Positions 8,804 through 16,973 of a stretch of DNA of 64,000 nucleotides are shown piece by piece. How positions within the stretch are numbered: the first letter of the stretch is position 1; every line of letters begins with the position of its first letter. A program made the translations under genes and the position numbers. The notes beneath the pieces are model-generated. The model saw only the letters and a program-made list of their open reading frames with translations, did not search any database and was not told the DNA's origin. Source of the stretch: an uncultured Oscillospiraceae bacterium (GTDB lineage Bacteria; Bacillota; Clostridia; Oscillospirales; Ruminococcaceae); assembly GCA_900542145.1 (NCBI GenBank), contig UQMF01000007.1:61144-125143 (forward strand). The letters are read 5' to 3'.

Positions 8804-9349
8804 TTATCGGGAGCTTTCACTGACCGTCCATTCCTGCAAGGAATCGTCGAACGAAAGCCGCAGGATACGGCAGTGATTTCCGGTCTGCGCAGTGAGGGTG
8901 AATTCCCGGGAAGCGTCCCACAGCGGAACGCTCCAGACGAGGGCGCTGCTTCCGGTGATCTCCAGCGGAGTTTCAGCCGGCTGAGTGAGTCCCTCCTGGT
9001 AGATCTCGCCGCCGTAAACGGTGACGACCGTCAGCCCATGTGCGTCAATGCTGACAGGGATATCCGTTGGCTCCAGCGAATAGGCGCTTATAGCCGCCCT
9101 TTCAGAGTCAGCATTTCCGCTGCTGAGTGCAATTGGGGAATCGGACAGCTCCCTGCCCATGACGAGAATATCCACGCCATTTCCACCCGGGAGCAGCAGT
9201 ACCGCGCCTATAACTGCGGCACAGGCTGCCGCCGCTGAGCAGAATCCGATAACTTTAGCACGGCTTTTCCGGCGGAAAGGCTCCTGGGCTTCGGCGATGA
9301 TGTCATCGTCAAGCATTGTCACTGCGTCAACAAAGGCTTCGTGCTTCAT
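8804..9349 (-). CDS. Putative anti-sigma factor, single-span membrane protein
   Basis: This 181-residue protein has a cytoplasmic N-terminus of about 30 residues, one membrane helix (about 33-55) and an extracytoplasmic part. Its start overlaps the stop of the ECF sigma gene by four bases (ATGA), the classic arrangement for a sigma factor and its membrane-bound inhibitor. The N-terminus EAFVDAVTMLDDDIIAEA resembles KIFTEAMSEIDNKYVSEA at the start of the second putative anti-sigma in this window (61845-62393). No zinc-binding HxxxCxxC motif is seen. The anti-sigma role is inferred from position and topology. Confidence 0.68.
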   Translation of the reverse strand: MKHEAFVDAVTMLDDDIIAEAQEPFRRKSRAKVIGFCSAAAACAAVIGAVLLLPGGNGVDILVMGRELSDSPIALSSGNADSERAAISAYSLEPTDIPVSIDAHGLTVVTVYGGEIYQEGLTQPAETPLEITGSSALVWSVPLWDASREFTLTAQTGNHCRILRLSFDDSLQEWTVSESSR

Positions 9350-9900
9350 ATGGATATCCCTTCTTTCTCAAGACGCTCTTTAAGTCTGCCGCGCATACGG
9401 AACAGAATGGATTTCACCTTGCTCTGCGAAAATCCCGTTTTCTGCGCGATCTCCTCAATGCTGTCGCAATTAAAGTACCTCAGCACGAAGATACTTCTGT
9501 CCTGCCTTTTCTGCTCCCTAAGAAATAAGTTAAGGCAGTCGCGGATATGTAAGGGGTCGCTTTCGGTGGAGTTCTTGTCCGGCACGCACTCGTCGAGCTC
9601 GTCAAGAGATACCGTGAACTCCCCGGAATAACGCTTCTGTGCGTGGTTTGCTTTCAGCTTGTTGAGGGCAAGATTCCTGACGATCTTCGCAAGGAATGAC
9701 ATCAGCGGATCGGGCCTTTTCGGTGGGATCGCGTTCCACAGCTGGAAATACGACGAATTGACTATTTCCTCGCTGTCCTGCGAATTCCCGAGTATCCCCC
9801 GGGCGATTTTTCCGCATAAAGCGCCGTATTTCGCGGAGGTTTCGGCGATTGCATTTTCGTCACGATTCCAGAAAAGCTCAACGATCTGACTATCGTCCAT
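9346..9900 (-). CDS. ECF-type RNA polymerase sigma factor
   Basis: This 184-residue sigma-70 family protein has region 2 (QLWNAIPPKRPDPLMSFLAK at about residues 54-73) and region 4 with a helix-turn-helix (EEIAQKTGFSQSKVKSILFR near the C-terminus). The frame is open up to 10041, but the homologous start is MDDSQIVELF at 9900, preceded by AGGGGAG. It is clearly paralogous to the sigma factor at 61288-61848. Together with the anti-sigma gene it heads an operon with two lipoproteins, which suggests a signal-responsive envelope regulon. Confidence 0.88.
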   Translation of the reverse strand: MDDSQIVELFWNRDENAIAETSAKYGALCGKIARGILGNSQDSEEIVNSSYFQLWNAIPPKRPDPLMSFLAKIVRNLALNKLKANHAQKRYSGEFTVSLDELDECVPDKNSTESDPLHIRDCLNLFLREQKRQDRSIFVLRYFNCDSIEEIAQKTGFSQSKVKSILFRMRGRLKERLEKEGISI

Positions 9901-9917
9901 AAAGCTCCCCTTTCTCA

Positions 9918-9944
9918 GAGCACTTCCGGAATACTCCGGTGCTC
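9918..9944 (-). promoter_or_regulatory. Inverted repeat in the leader of the sigma operon
   Basis: GAGCAC pairs with GTGCTC and inside it CCGGA with TCCGG, between the probable promoter region and the sigma start codon. It may be an operator or a 5'-UTR hairpin; there is no T-run, so it is not a terminator. Confidence 0.5.
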
Positions 9945-10042
9945 TACTTATGTATACAACTTCTGATATTGCAGCGTTGCATTTTCTAAAAAATTTTTTC
10001 GATTTATTTCTACGGACTTCCGGCGCGCAGGTCTGATTCATC

Positions 10043-10071
10043 TTGACGCGCCGGAGGAATTGTGCTATAAT
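10043..10071 (+). promoter_or_regulatory. Promoter of the C39-like gene
   Basis: TTGACG, a 17-base spacer, then TATAAT with the TGTGC lead-in common in this genome. Confidence 0.85.
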
Positions 10072-10088
10072 CCCAATGAACGCAAGCC

Positions 10089-10140
10089 GAAGCCGATTAT
10101 CCGCCGGGAGGCATCATACCGCCGCAGGATTCACGGCTTC
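10089..10140 (+). other. Structured 5' leader before the C39-like gene
   Basis: GAAGCCG (10089-10095) can pair with CGGCTTC (10134-10140), closing a 38-base GC-rich interior with CCGCC/GGAGG-type partial pairing. It falls in the transcript between the promoter at 10043 and the ATG at 10169. No known RNA family was recognised. Confidence 0.4.
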
Positions 10141-10168
10141 ACAGATATAGTTATGCAACAGGTGAAAA

Positions 10169-10528
10169 ATGAACATTGAATATATCCACGAGCCAACCGA
10201 CCTGCAATGCGGTCAAGCGGTGCTTGCCATGCTGCTGGGGACGACCGCAGAATACATCTGTGGGTATCTCGGCAACGACCGCGAAACCGACCTCCGGGAA
10301 ATGAAGCGCGTGCTGACCGAACACGGCATTAAATTCTCGCCGGAACGCAGACAGGCGGAATCCGCCTCCGACCTGCCGGGGTGCGCCCTGCTAAGCCTGG
10401 AAACTCCGCGCTGCTGGCACTGGTCGCTGTATGTGAACGGCGTATTTTACGACCCCGAGCACGGAATACTCAGCGATTTTCCGCAGTCCGACCGCAAATT
10501 CTACTGGGAGATCTTCCCCGACGCCTGA
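10169..10528 (+). CDS. Small C39-like papain-fold peptidase
   Basis: This 119-residue protein consists of little more than a papain-like core. QCGQAVLAMLLG supplies the Gln oxyanion residue and the catalytic Cys, and HWSLYVNGVFYDPEHG supplies the His and Asp. This is the layout of C39 peptidases, such as bacteriocin leader-processing domains and stand-alone C39-like enzymes. There is no signal peptide and no ABC transporter partner nearby, so it probably acts in the cytoplasm on an unknown substrate. The ribosome site is weak (CAGGTG). It is a single-gene unit with its own consensus promoter. Confidence 0.75.
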   Translation: MNIEYIHEPTDLQCGQAVLAMLLGTTAEYICGYLGNDRETDLREMKRVLTEHGIKFSPERRQAESASDLPGCALLSLETPRCWHWSLYVNGVFYDPEHGILSDFPQSDRKFYWEIFPDA

Positions 10529-10597
10529 TTTGCCGACCGCGTCAGGACGCGCTGAATAAGGCGCGGCCCGGCAAGAATTATACTCACTGGCGCTTCA

Positions 10598-11806
10598 TTA
10601 GCCGAAGCACTTATCCACCTGATCGGTTATCTCCGGATCCAGCCAGCCCTTTTCCGCCATGTCGCGGAGTATCGTGCATGCCTTTTCGTGGGGCATTCCG
10701 GGCTTGTAGGGACGGCTCTCCGTCAGCGCCTGGTAGATATCCACGCACGCCATCATTCGCTCCTGGGTGTTCAGCTCCGGCGCGGTTTTGCGGAACGGGT
10801 ATCCGGTGCCGTCAAGCCGCTCATGGTGGAATGCCGCCCAGTCGCGCAGCTCCTCAAATCCCTCTATCCCAGAGAGAATGTAGTAGGTATACGCGGCGTG
10901 GTGCTTCATCACCGCGAACTCCTCGTCGGTCAGACGCCCCGGCTTCTCCAGGATCTCGTTTCCCACCGCGACTTTACCGATATCGTGAAGCGCTCCTGCA
11001 AGGTACATCTTCTGGCACGTTTCCTCGTCAAAGCCCATGAATCGCGACAGCCTTTCAGCGCAGGCGGCGACCCCGATGGAATGAGTACTGGTGAACGGGG
11101 ACTTGTAGTCCACTATCCGTGCGAAGAAATCCGCCAGTGCCTTTATCTGCGGAAAACTCAGCTCCTGTCTGCTGCGCGGAACTCTGCTCCACAGGCGCGA
11201 CTCAAGGTCGTCACCGCCGAGGGACAGGAAATGCTTCTCCGGGAAGGCTTGCAGGAACGCCTCCGCGCATTCCTCGTCAATTATCCTTCCGCGCACCCTG
11301 GACAGGAAGCATTCCGCCTTGTTCCACACCTCCGGCGTGAATCTGTCGGCGCGGCAGAATACGTCCAGCAGGTCGCACAGGTGGATTATCCTGGCAAACA
11401 GCGGGACCTCCTGCCAGGTTTTCCCGAAGGGACCACTGCCGTCGGAGTTCTCGTGATGATACAGCAGCACTCCACTGATGTCGGTATTGAACGGCAGGCT
11501 GCGGATATTCTTCTCGCCCTGGGAACAGTGCATTCCCAGGCGTGGAATCTCCTGAAGAAGCTCCAGCGACTCAGCGTTCCCGTGGAACTCCTCCTGGATA
11601 TATTGAGTAAGAGCGTTGTCGTGGAGCAGCGCACAGGCAGTCAGGTCCTGGAGCGCTCCGCCGTGCACGCCCATTTTTTCTGCGGTGCATACGCTCATAT
11701 ATGCCACGCGCTTTGCGTGGCGGCTGGTCACATGGACAAGCTCCGCTTCCACGCAGTCCAGCGCATAGGAGCAGGCGCCAAGTAATCCCAAGACATCAAG
11801 TTTCAT
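10598..11806 (-). CDS. HD-GYP domain phosphohydrolase with tandem HD modules
   Basis: This 402-residue protein holds two HD-type modules. The C-terminal one is a proper HD-GYP domain: GALHDIGKVAVGNEILEKPG, then FHHERLDGTGYP. Such domains usually hydrolyse cyclic di-GMP or related cyclic dinucleotides. The N-terminal module keeps LLHDNALTQYI and HHENSDGSGPFG but is degenerate, so it may have a sensing or regulatory role. No membrane segment or receiver domain is present. It is transcribed alone and leftward. Substrate preference cannot be read from sequence. Confidence 0.88.
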   Translation of the reverse strand: MKLDVLGLLGACSYALDCVEAELVHVTSRHAKRVAYMSVCTAEKMGVHGGALQDLTACALLHDNALTQYIQEEFHGNAESLELLQEIPRLGMHCSQGEKNIRSLPFNTDISGVLLYHHENSDGSGPFGKTWQEVPLFARIIHLCDLLDVFCRADRFTPEVWNKAECFLSRVRGRIIDEECAEAFLQAFPEKHFLSLGGDDLESRLWSRVPRSRQELSFPQIKALADFFARIVDYKSPFTSTHSIGVAACAERLSRFMGFDEETCQKMYLAGALHDIGKVAVGNEILEKPGRLTDEEFAVMKHHAAYTYYILSGIEGFEELRDWAAFHHERLDGTGYPFRKTAPELNTQERMMACVDIYQALTESRPYKPGMPHEKACTILRDMAEKGWLDPEITDQVDKCFG

Positions 11807-11894
11807 ACATTGTCCCTCTTATGTTCGTAAAGTACATACCGATTCTATCACATGGCGGAGGAAAAGTCAATACCGCGCGTCACGTCAGCCGCAT

Positions 11895-12083
11895 TTACAG
11901 AAGCGGATAGGGATTCCCCTCCTCATCGCGGTCCGTCCGCTTGTAGGGTTGGAATCCCATGCGCTGGTAGAATCCCACCGCCTGCGGAACATACTCCATT
12001 ATACGCTTTACCTCCGCGTCCGGCAGGAATGCGTGAGTAGCCCGGACGAAATCCTCCCATTTCAGTACTTCGTCTGCGCCATT
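11895..12083 (-). pseudogene. GNAT acetyltransferase remnant with internal deletion
   Basis: A frame reading leftwards gives KWEDFVRATHAFLPDAEVKR, then directly QAVGFYQRMGFQPYKRT and NPYPLL before a TAA. The first part matches the N-terminal end and the second the C-terminal end of small YjaB-like GNAT acetyltransferases. The acetyl-CoA binding core of about 70 residues that should lie between them is missing. The remnant overlaps the 3' end of the AraC gene in another frame. A gene decayed by internal deletion is the simplest reading; no start codon with a ribosome site was found. Confidence 0.6.
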
Positions 12084-12886
12084 CTCCGGTAATCCGTGGG
12101 GGAAGCTCCGCTGTAAGCATGGAACTTCCTGCTGAAATACAGCATGTCCGTGAATCCCAGGGATTCCGCGATCTCCCCCACCGACATCAGCGTCGAGCGC
12201 AGCAGGTGGCAGGCTCTTTTCATTCTCGCGGAGTTATGGTACTGTCCCATCGTCATGCCCTTTTCCCTCCGGAACCGCGCCGCCAGGCTGCTGTAGCTCT
12301 GATAGAACTGTCCGCTGATGAGCTCCTTTGAATAATCCCTGCCGGTCTGCCCGTCAAGGAACGCGCATATTCTGTCCGAGATAAGTTCCTGCTCCGGATA
12401 CTGCTCCGAAGCGATATCCAGAAGGATCTCGTACAGCATGGAATTCTGCCGCAGCTCCCGGAGCGGCGCCGGGCTGTGGAAGCACTCGCACAGTCTGAAC
12501 AGCTTCTCCTCGATAGTGCTCCCGGAAAGACCGCATATCTTCTTGGGAAGAGCTGCCGTATTCCCTCCGCACTGCCCGTCCGCAATCCGGAAGTGCGCGT
12601 AGATCCAGCGCGTTCCGCGCAGGGTCGGGTGCCTGCCGAAATGCCGCAGTCCGCTTTTCAGGAACAGCAGCTCCCCGGGATTTATTGCGTAGTCGCAGCC
12701 GTTTTCGGTGACGTACATCGTCCCGGCGGTTACATATATCAGCACGTTGAATTCTGCGATCCTGTCCATGTGCCAGAAATCCTCCGCGGCGGTCAGCGTG
12801 TCGCAGTCGGAAAGCAGCGGCAGTCCACGGTCGCTTATCGCTATGCATTCAATACTATTTTCCATATAACAAGTACATTTCTCCAT
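12062..12886 (-). CDS. AraC-family transcriptional regulator (next to GH127)
   Basis: This 274-residue regulator has an N-terminal cupin-like sugar-sensing domain (INPGELLFLKSGLRHFGRHP) and a C-terminal double helix-turn-helix. The DNA-binding part reads MKRACHLLRSTLMSVGEIAE, then LGFTDMLYFSRKFHAYSGAS, a standard AraC signature. It is divergent from the GH127 gene with 67 bases between the two starts and overlapping promoter elements, so it most likely controls that gene in response to an arabinose-containing sugar and may regulate itself. Its 3' end overlaps a GNAT remnant. Confidence 0.9.
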   Translation of the reverse strand: MEKCTCYMENSIECIAISDRGLPLLSDCDTLTAAEDFWHMDRIAEFNVLIYVTAGTMYVTENGCDYAINPGELLFLKSGLRHFGRHPTLRGTRWIYAHFRIADGQCGGNTAALPKKICGLSGSTIEEKLFRLCECFHSPAPLRELRQNSMLYEILLDIASEQYPEQELISDRICAFLDGQTGRDYSKELISGQFYQSYSSLAARFRREKGMTMGQYHNSARMKRACHLLRSTLMSVGEIAESLGFTDMLYFSRKFHAYSGASPTDYRRMAQTKY

Positions 12887-12906
12887 TCAAACAAGCGGAT
12901 ACAAAT

Positions 12907-12935
12907 ATTATAATACATATATAAGCCATTGTCAA
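12907..12935 (-). promoter_or_regulatory. Promoter of the AraC gene, overlapping a rightward -10
   Basis: On the minus strand: TTGACA (12930-12935), 17 bases, TATAAT (12907-12912). On the plus strand TATAAT at 12909-12914 with a weak TTCAAA 17 bases upstream would serve the GH127 gene, so the two -10 boxes share six bases. Confidence 0.8.
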
Positions 12936-12953
12936 TACGCCAGGAGGAAACAC

Positions 12954-14855
12954 ATGAAAACGCAGGAACAGATTCCAGTGACCGCATACAGGGCGGCAGG
13001 ATTCATCGAAAAATACCAGAACATCGTCAACGATACGGTCATTCCGTATCAGTACAGCGTGCTCTGGGATAAGGCGGAGGGCGCGGAAAAGAGCCATGTG
13101 GCGCAGAATTTCATCAACGCCGCAAAGGTGCTCCGGGGCGAGGATTCCGCCGACGGATTCTACGGCATGGTATTCCAGGACAGCGACGCATACAAGTGGC
13201 TGGAAGCAGCCGCGTATTCCCTCGCGCTGCGCCGGGACGAAGCCCTCGGGCGCAATGCGGACGAGCTGATAGACCTCATCGCGGACGCCCAGGACAAAGA
13301 CGGCTACCTGAATACCTACTTCACGATAAAGGACCGCGAAAAGCGCTGGACCAACCTGCTGGAGGGGCACGAACTGTACTGCTCCGGGCACATGATAGAA
13401 GCCGCCTGCGCGTATTATGAAGCGACGGGCAGGCGCAAACTCCTTGACGTTGCCGTGCGGAATGCCGAGTGTATTTACGACAGATTCATCACCCGGGGCA
13501 ATAAGGGAATCCCCGGGCACCCGGAGATAGAACTTGCACTGCTGAAGCTGCACCGCCTGACGAAGAATCCGCATTTCCTAGAGCTTGCGGAAATGTTCAT
13601 AGACGAGCGCGGCAAGGACCCGGCGTTTTTTGCAAAGGAAGCCGAAAAGCGCGACTGGACAGTCTGGGGAAGCGACCCCTGGAGCAACGACTACCGGCAG
13701 AGCACGAAGCCGGTGCGCGAGCAGTCCGAAGCCACCGGGCACGCGGTCCGGGCGGTGTATCTTTACACCGGAATGGCCGACCTCGCCGCCGAAACGGGCG
13801 ACCGGGAGCTTCTCGCGGCATGCTGGCGGCTGTGGGAGAATATCGTCCACCGCAGAATGTACATCACCGGCGGAATCGGCTCGACTGGCATGGGAGAGGC
13901 ATTCACGGTGGATTACGACCTGCCCCCGGACACGGCATACTGCGAAACCTGCGCTTCCGTCGGGCTGATGTTCTTCGCGGAAAGAATGCTCGAAAACGAG
14001 ATAAACGGCGAATACGCGGACGTCATGGAGCTTGCATTCTATAACACCGTCCTCGCAGGAATGCAGCTTGACGGGAAGCGATTCTTCTACGTCAATCCGC
14101 TGGAGGTGGACCCGGGGATCACCGGGAAAGCCTGCACGCACGCGCATGTGTTTCCCTCCCGGCCGCAGTGGTACGCCTGCGCATGCTGCCCTCCGAATGT
14201 GGCGCGGCTCGTCGGATCTGTCGGGAAGTACGCCTACGGCGAGAAGGACTGCACCGCGTACTGCCACATGTTTGCGGCAGGAAAAGTGGATTTCAGCAAC
14301 GGAATCTCGCTCGAATGCCGGACGGACTACCCCTACGGAATGTCGGTGAAATACGACGTAACGGGCAGCGGAAGACTCGCGGTACGCATTCCGAAATGGA
14401 GCAGGAATTACACGCTCACAGTGGACGGCACCGAGGTCACTGCGGCTCCGGAAAACGGCTATGTGTACGTCGCCGTAAACGGATATACGCAGGTGGAGCT
14501 GCTGCTTGACGGCACTCCGCGGTTCGTCAGGGCTTCCGGCAGAGTTCCGCGGCTCACCGGAATGACGGCGCTGATGAGGGGACCGCTCGTCTACTGCTTT
14601 GAGGGCGCGGACAACGGCAGCGTCCGGGAACTACGGATCGACCGCGGCGTGATCCCGGCGGTGGAGAAATTCGACCCGGATTTCCTGGGCGGTACTACAA
14701 GGCTCACGGCGAAGGCGTACCGTGCGGCGGACTGCGACGACCTCTACAGCAGCAAGCCGGAGGAGCTCACTCCCTGCGAAGCGACAGCGATTCCGTACTA
14801 CGCCTGGGGAAACCGCGGCGAGAACGAAATGCGCGTCTGGCTGAACGTGAAGTGA
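12954..14855 (+). CDS. GH127 beta-L-arabinofuranosidase
   Basis: This 633-residue cytoplasmic glycoside hydrolase lacks a signal peptide. It releases beta-L-arabinofuranose from plant-type oligosaccharides. The zinc and catalytic residues known from HypBA1 are all visible: YCETC (Glu331 and Cys333) and YACACCPPN (Cys411 and Cys412 in the equivalent positions, Cys409 extra). The conserved EATGHAVRAVYLYTG and YITGGIGSTG blocks fit the (alpha/alpha)6 barrel. The start has an AGGAGG site at 12941-12946. Divergent AraC control and the nearby beta-galactosidases suggest use of plant glycans such as arabinogalactan or extensin fragments. Confidence 0.93.
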   Translation: MKTQEQIPVTAYRAAGFIEKYQNIVNDTVIPYQYSVLWDKAEGAEKSHVAQNFINAAKVLRGEDSADGFYGMVFQDSDAYKWLEAAAYSLALRRDEALGRNADELIDLIADAQDKDGYLNTYFTIKDREKRWTNLLEGHELYCSGHMIEAACAYYEATGRRKLLDVAVRNAECIYDRFITRGNKGIPGHPEIELALLKLHRLTKNPHFLELAEMFIDERGKDPAFFAKEAEKRDWTVWGSDPWSNDYRQSTKPVREQSEATGHAVRAVYLYTGMADLAAETGDRELLAACWRLWENIVHRRMYITGGIGSTGMGEAFTVDYDLPPDTAYCETCASVGLMFFAERMLENEINGEYADVMELAFYNTVLAGMQLDGKRFFYVNPLEVDPGITGKACTHAHVFPSRPQWYACACCPPNVARLVGSVGKYAYGEKDCTAYCHMFAAGKVDFSNGISLECRTDYPYGMSVKYDVTGSGRLAVRIPKWSRNYTLTVDGTEVTAAPENGYVYVAVNGYTQVELLLDGTPRFVRASGRVPRLTGMTALMRGPLVYCFEGADNGSVRELRIDRGVIPAVEKFDPDFLGGTTRLTAKAYRAADCDDLYSSKPEELTPCEATAIPYYAWGNRGENEMRVWLNVK

Positions 14856-14892
14856 CCGCGGAAACGGACTTAACCAGCCGACCGCAAAAACA

Positions 14893-14921
14893 GGAGCCGC
14901 TCTCATGCACAGAGCGGCTCC
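14893..14921. terminator. Bidirectional terminator between GH127 and SNF genes
   Basis: GGAGCCGCTC pairs with GAGCGGCTCC; T-rich DNA follows on both strands (GTTATTT rightward, TGTTTTTG leftward). Confidence 0.9.
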
Positions 14922-14945
14922 GTTATTTCATACGAATCCGTGCGA

Positions 14946-16319
14946 CTACGCCGGGAAGAATTTCTGTATGATCCCAATGATGAAAACAATGCCGACCATA
15001 ACAGGGAGAATGTAGGTGAAGTATCCGCGCATGAACTTCTTCAGCTTCAGACCCTTGCCGGTATTCACTTCAGCGATGTAGTTATCCCAGCCCCAGCCCT
15101 TTTTCATTGTGCAGAACAGGATAAGCACAAGCGAGCCAAGGGGAAGCACCAGGTTGCTTACGATGAAGTCCTCAATGTCCATGATATTGGTGCCCTCGCC
15201 CAGCGGCTGGAATCCGCTCAGCACGTTGAATCCAAGGCAGCAGGGTACGGAAAGCACGAACAGCAGCAGTCCGTTGAAAATGCAGCATTTCCTCCTGCCC
15301 CAGCCTGTGAGGTCCTCGACGCAGGCGGTGATCTCCTCGAAAACCGCAAGCACGGTGGACAGCGCGGCGAACGACATGAATACGAAGAACAGACTCCCCC
15401 ACAGACGCCCTAGGGGAATGTGGTTGAATATGTTCGGGAGCGTCAGGAAGATAAGGCTGGGACCGCTGTCAACATCAACTCCGTATGCAAAGCACGCCGG
15501 GAAGATTATAAGTCCCGAGGAAAACGCAACAAATGTGTCCAGCAGCGCAACATTCACGGATTCCCCGAGAAGCGACCTGTCCTTGCCTATGTAGCTTCCG
15601 AAGATAGCCATTCCGCCCATGCCAAGGCTCAGCGTGAAGAACGCCTGGTTCATGGCGCTCACGATGACGTTGCCGATGCCGACCTTCTGTATCTCCTCAA
15701 CGTTCGGTCTGAGATAGAAGGCAAGTCCTGCCTCGCCGCCCTCCATAAAGAAGCTGTTTATCGCCAGTATGACCATGATAGCCAGCAGGGCCAGCATCAT
15801 CACTTTAGTCACACGCTCCAGTCCGTTCCTGAGCCCTATCGAGCATATCAGCACTGCCGCCGCGAGGACTATCGCCACGAACAGTATCATCATCGGCGCG
15901 TTCGCCAGCACAGAATCAAAGTGCCCGGATATTCCGGCAGCGTCCAGTCCGGAGAGCGCTCCGCCCACGGTGGAGAAGAAGTACCGCAGCATCCACCCGG
16001 CGACCGTTGTGTAGAACATCAGCAGGATATAACTGCCGACCATCGCGGCAACGCCGTGGATATGCCACTTCGTGCCCTTCGGTTCGAGCTGCTGATACAT
16101 CTTCACCGGACTGCGCTGTGCTGCTCTGCCGACCGAGAACTCCATCGTCAGCACCGGAATTCCCAGTATCGCCAGGAACATCAGATAGATAATTACGAAT
16201 AATCCGCCGCCGTTCTGCCCGACGATATACGGAAACTTCCAGACGTTTCCTATTCCTATGGCGCACCCTGCGCTCAGCAGTATAAATCCTAGTCTGCTGC
16301 CAAGTTTTTCTCTGCTCAT
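14946..16319 (-). CDS. SNF-family sodium-dependent transporter
   Basis: This 457-residue transporter has about eleven or twelve membrane helices and belongs to the neurotransmitter:sodium symporter (LeuT) family. The sodium/substrate signature GCAIGIGNVWKFPYIVGQNG lies near residues 18-37. Such bacterial proteins usually import amino acids with Na+; the substrate is not predictable here. The start is MSREKLGSRLG at 16319, with GGAGGT upstream, rather than an ATG 60 bases earlier. Its leader is long (about 160 bases) behind a TTGACT-17-TATCAT promoter. Confidence 0.92.
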   Translation of the reverse strand: MSREKLGSRLGFILLSAGCAIGIGNVWKFPYIVGQNGGGLFVIIYLMFLAILGIPVLTMEFSVGRAAQRSPVKMYQQLEPKGTKWHIHGVAAMVGSYILLMFYTTVAGWMLRYFFSTVGGALSGLDAAGISGHFDSVLANAPMMILFVAIVLAAAVLICSIGLRNGLERVTKVMMLALLAIMVILAINSFFMEGGEAGLAFYLRPNVEEIQKVGIGNVIVSAMNQAFFTLSLGMGGMAIFGSYIGKDRSLLGESVNVALLDTFVAFSSGLIIFPACFAYGVDVDSGPSLIFLTLPNIFNHIPLGRLWGSLFFVFMSFAALSTVLAVFEEITACVEDLTGWGRRKCCIFNGLLLFVLSVPCCLGFNVLSGFQPLGEGTNIMDIEDFIVSNLVLPLGSLVLILFCTMKKGWGWDNYIAEVNTGKGLKLKKFMRGYFTYILPVMVGIVFIIGIIQKFFPA

Positions 16320-16482
16320 TGACCGACCTCCGAGTTTTATTTTTCCGATAGACTGCTGATTCAGACCAACGTATCCCACTGTCTCCCTTTTTCTCTATAA
16401 TTGAATATACAGAATATACGGAGGTCACGCCGCGTTTTTACCGCAGCATAATATTTTGTTTATGATCAGCACAATTATTAAT

Positions 16483-16511
16483 ATGATACTATGAATTTTT
16501 GAAAAAGTCAA
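16483..16511 (-). promoter_or_regulatory. Promoter of the SNF transporter gene
   Basis: Minus-strand TTGACT (16506-16511), 17-base spacer, TATCAT (16483-16488). Confidence 0.65.
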
Positions 16512-16779
16512 GCCCCCAAGTCATTTGTTTGGGTTTTCTGAGAAATAATATACAAAAAAGCAATAACACGATAAAAATAATTACCGCTACGCCTGAAAAA
16601 GGGGCAGTGACTAATATGCTGCTGTTTTATTATTTTTAGAATTTTCGATCGGTGAGCAGAAATTTTAGTAAAATTTTAGAAATGCTCTGAAAATATAAGG
16701 ATATTCGTCATCGTCAGCAAACGTTTGCAGGCAATAAAAAGAGTGGCTCTGCACCTGCAACGCCGCTCCGTAAGCCGAT
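16512..16779. other. AT-rich intergenic stretch between SNF promoter and the integrated element
   Basis: No coding sequence was found. This DNA would have lain directly downstream of the tRNA-Pro unit before the element inserted; its right edge is the old tRNA terminator. Confidence 0.6.
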
Positions 16780-16815
16780 AAAAAACAAAGAACCGCTCCT
16801 CTTTCGAGAAGCGGT
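16780..16815 (-). terminator. Ancestral terminator of the tRNA-Pro gene
   Basis: Minus-strand ACCGCT...AGCGGT stem followed by TCTTTGTTTTTT. It stands three bases beyond the displaced tRNA 3' fragment, so it probably ended the tRNA-Pro transcript before integration pushed it 3.5 kb away. Confidence 0.8.
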
Positions 16816-16816
16816 C

Positions 16817-16854
16817 ATTTGGTCTGAGTGACAGGATTTGAACCTGCGGCCTCT
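16817..16854 (-). repeat. attL: displaced 3' end of tRNA-Pro
   Basis: These 38 bases are identical to 20364-20401. They comprise the last 35 bases of tRNA-Pro (T-arm, acceptor strand, CCA) plus three flanking bases. They form the distal junction of the integrated element. Confidence 0.93.
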
Positions 16855-16942
16855 TTGTGCCCCATTGTTGCGCCATAGTGTCTGAAGTGGCTTGTAGAGC
16901 CGTTTGAGAGATTGTTAAAATATGCCTTTAATTGTTTGTTGT

Positions 16943-16973
16943 GCTTACCATCACCTTATCCATCACTCTTAAG
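16943..16973 (+). repeat. Candidate integrase arm-type site, left copy
   Basis: 31 bases matching 20187-20217 in 26 positions and in the same orientation. Each copy contains CCATCAC twice, 11-12 bases apart. It overlaps the last codons of the integrase gene, about 90 bases inside attL. Confidence 0.55.

Noticed and set aside
16676..16876. Small leftward frame across the attL region
   Set aside because: It runs through a terminator, the tRNA fragment and element DNA, and has no ribosome site.
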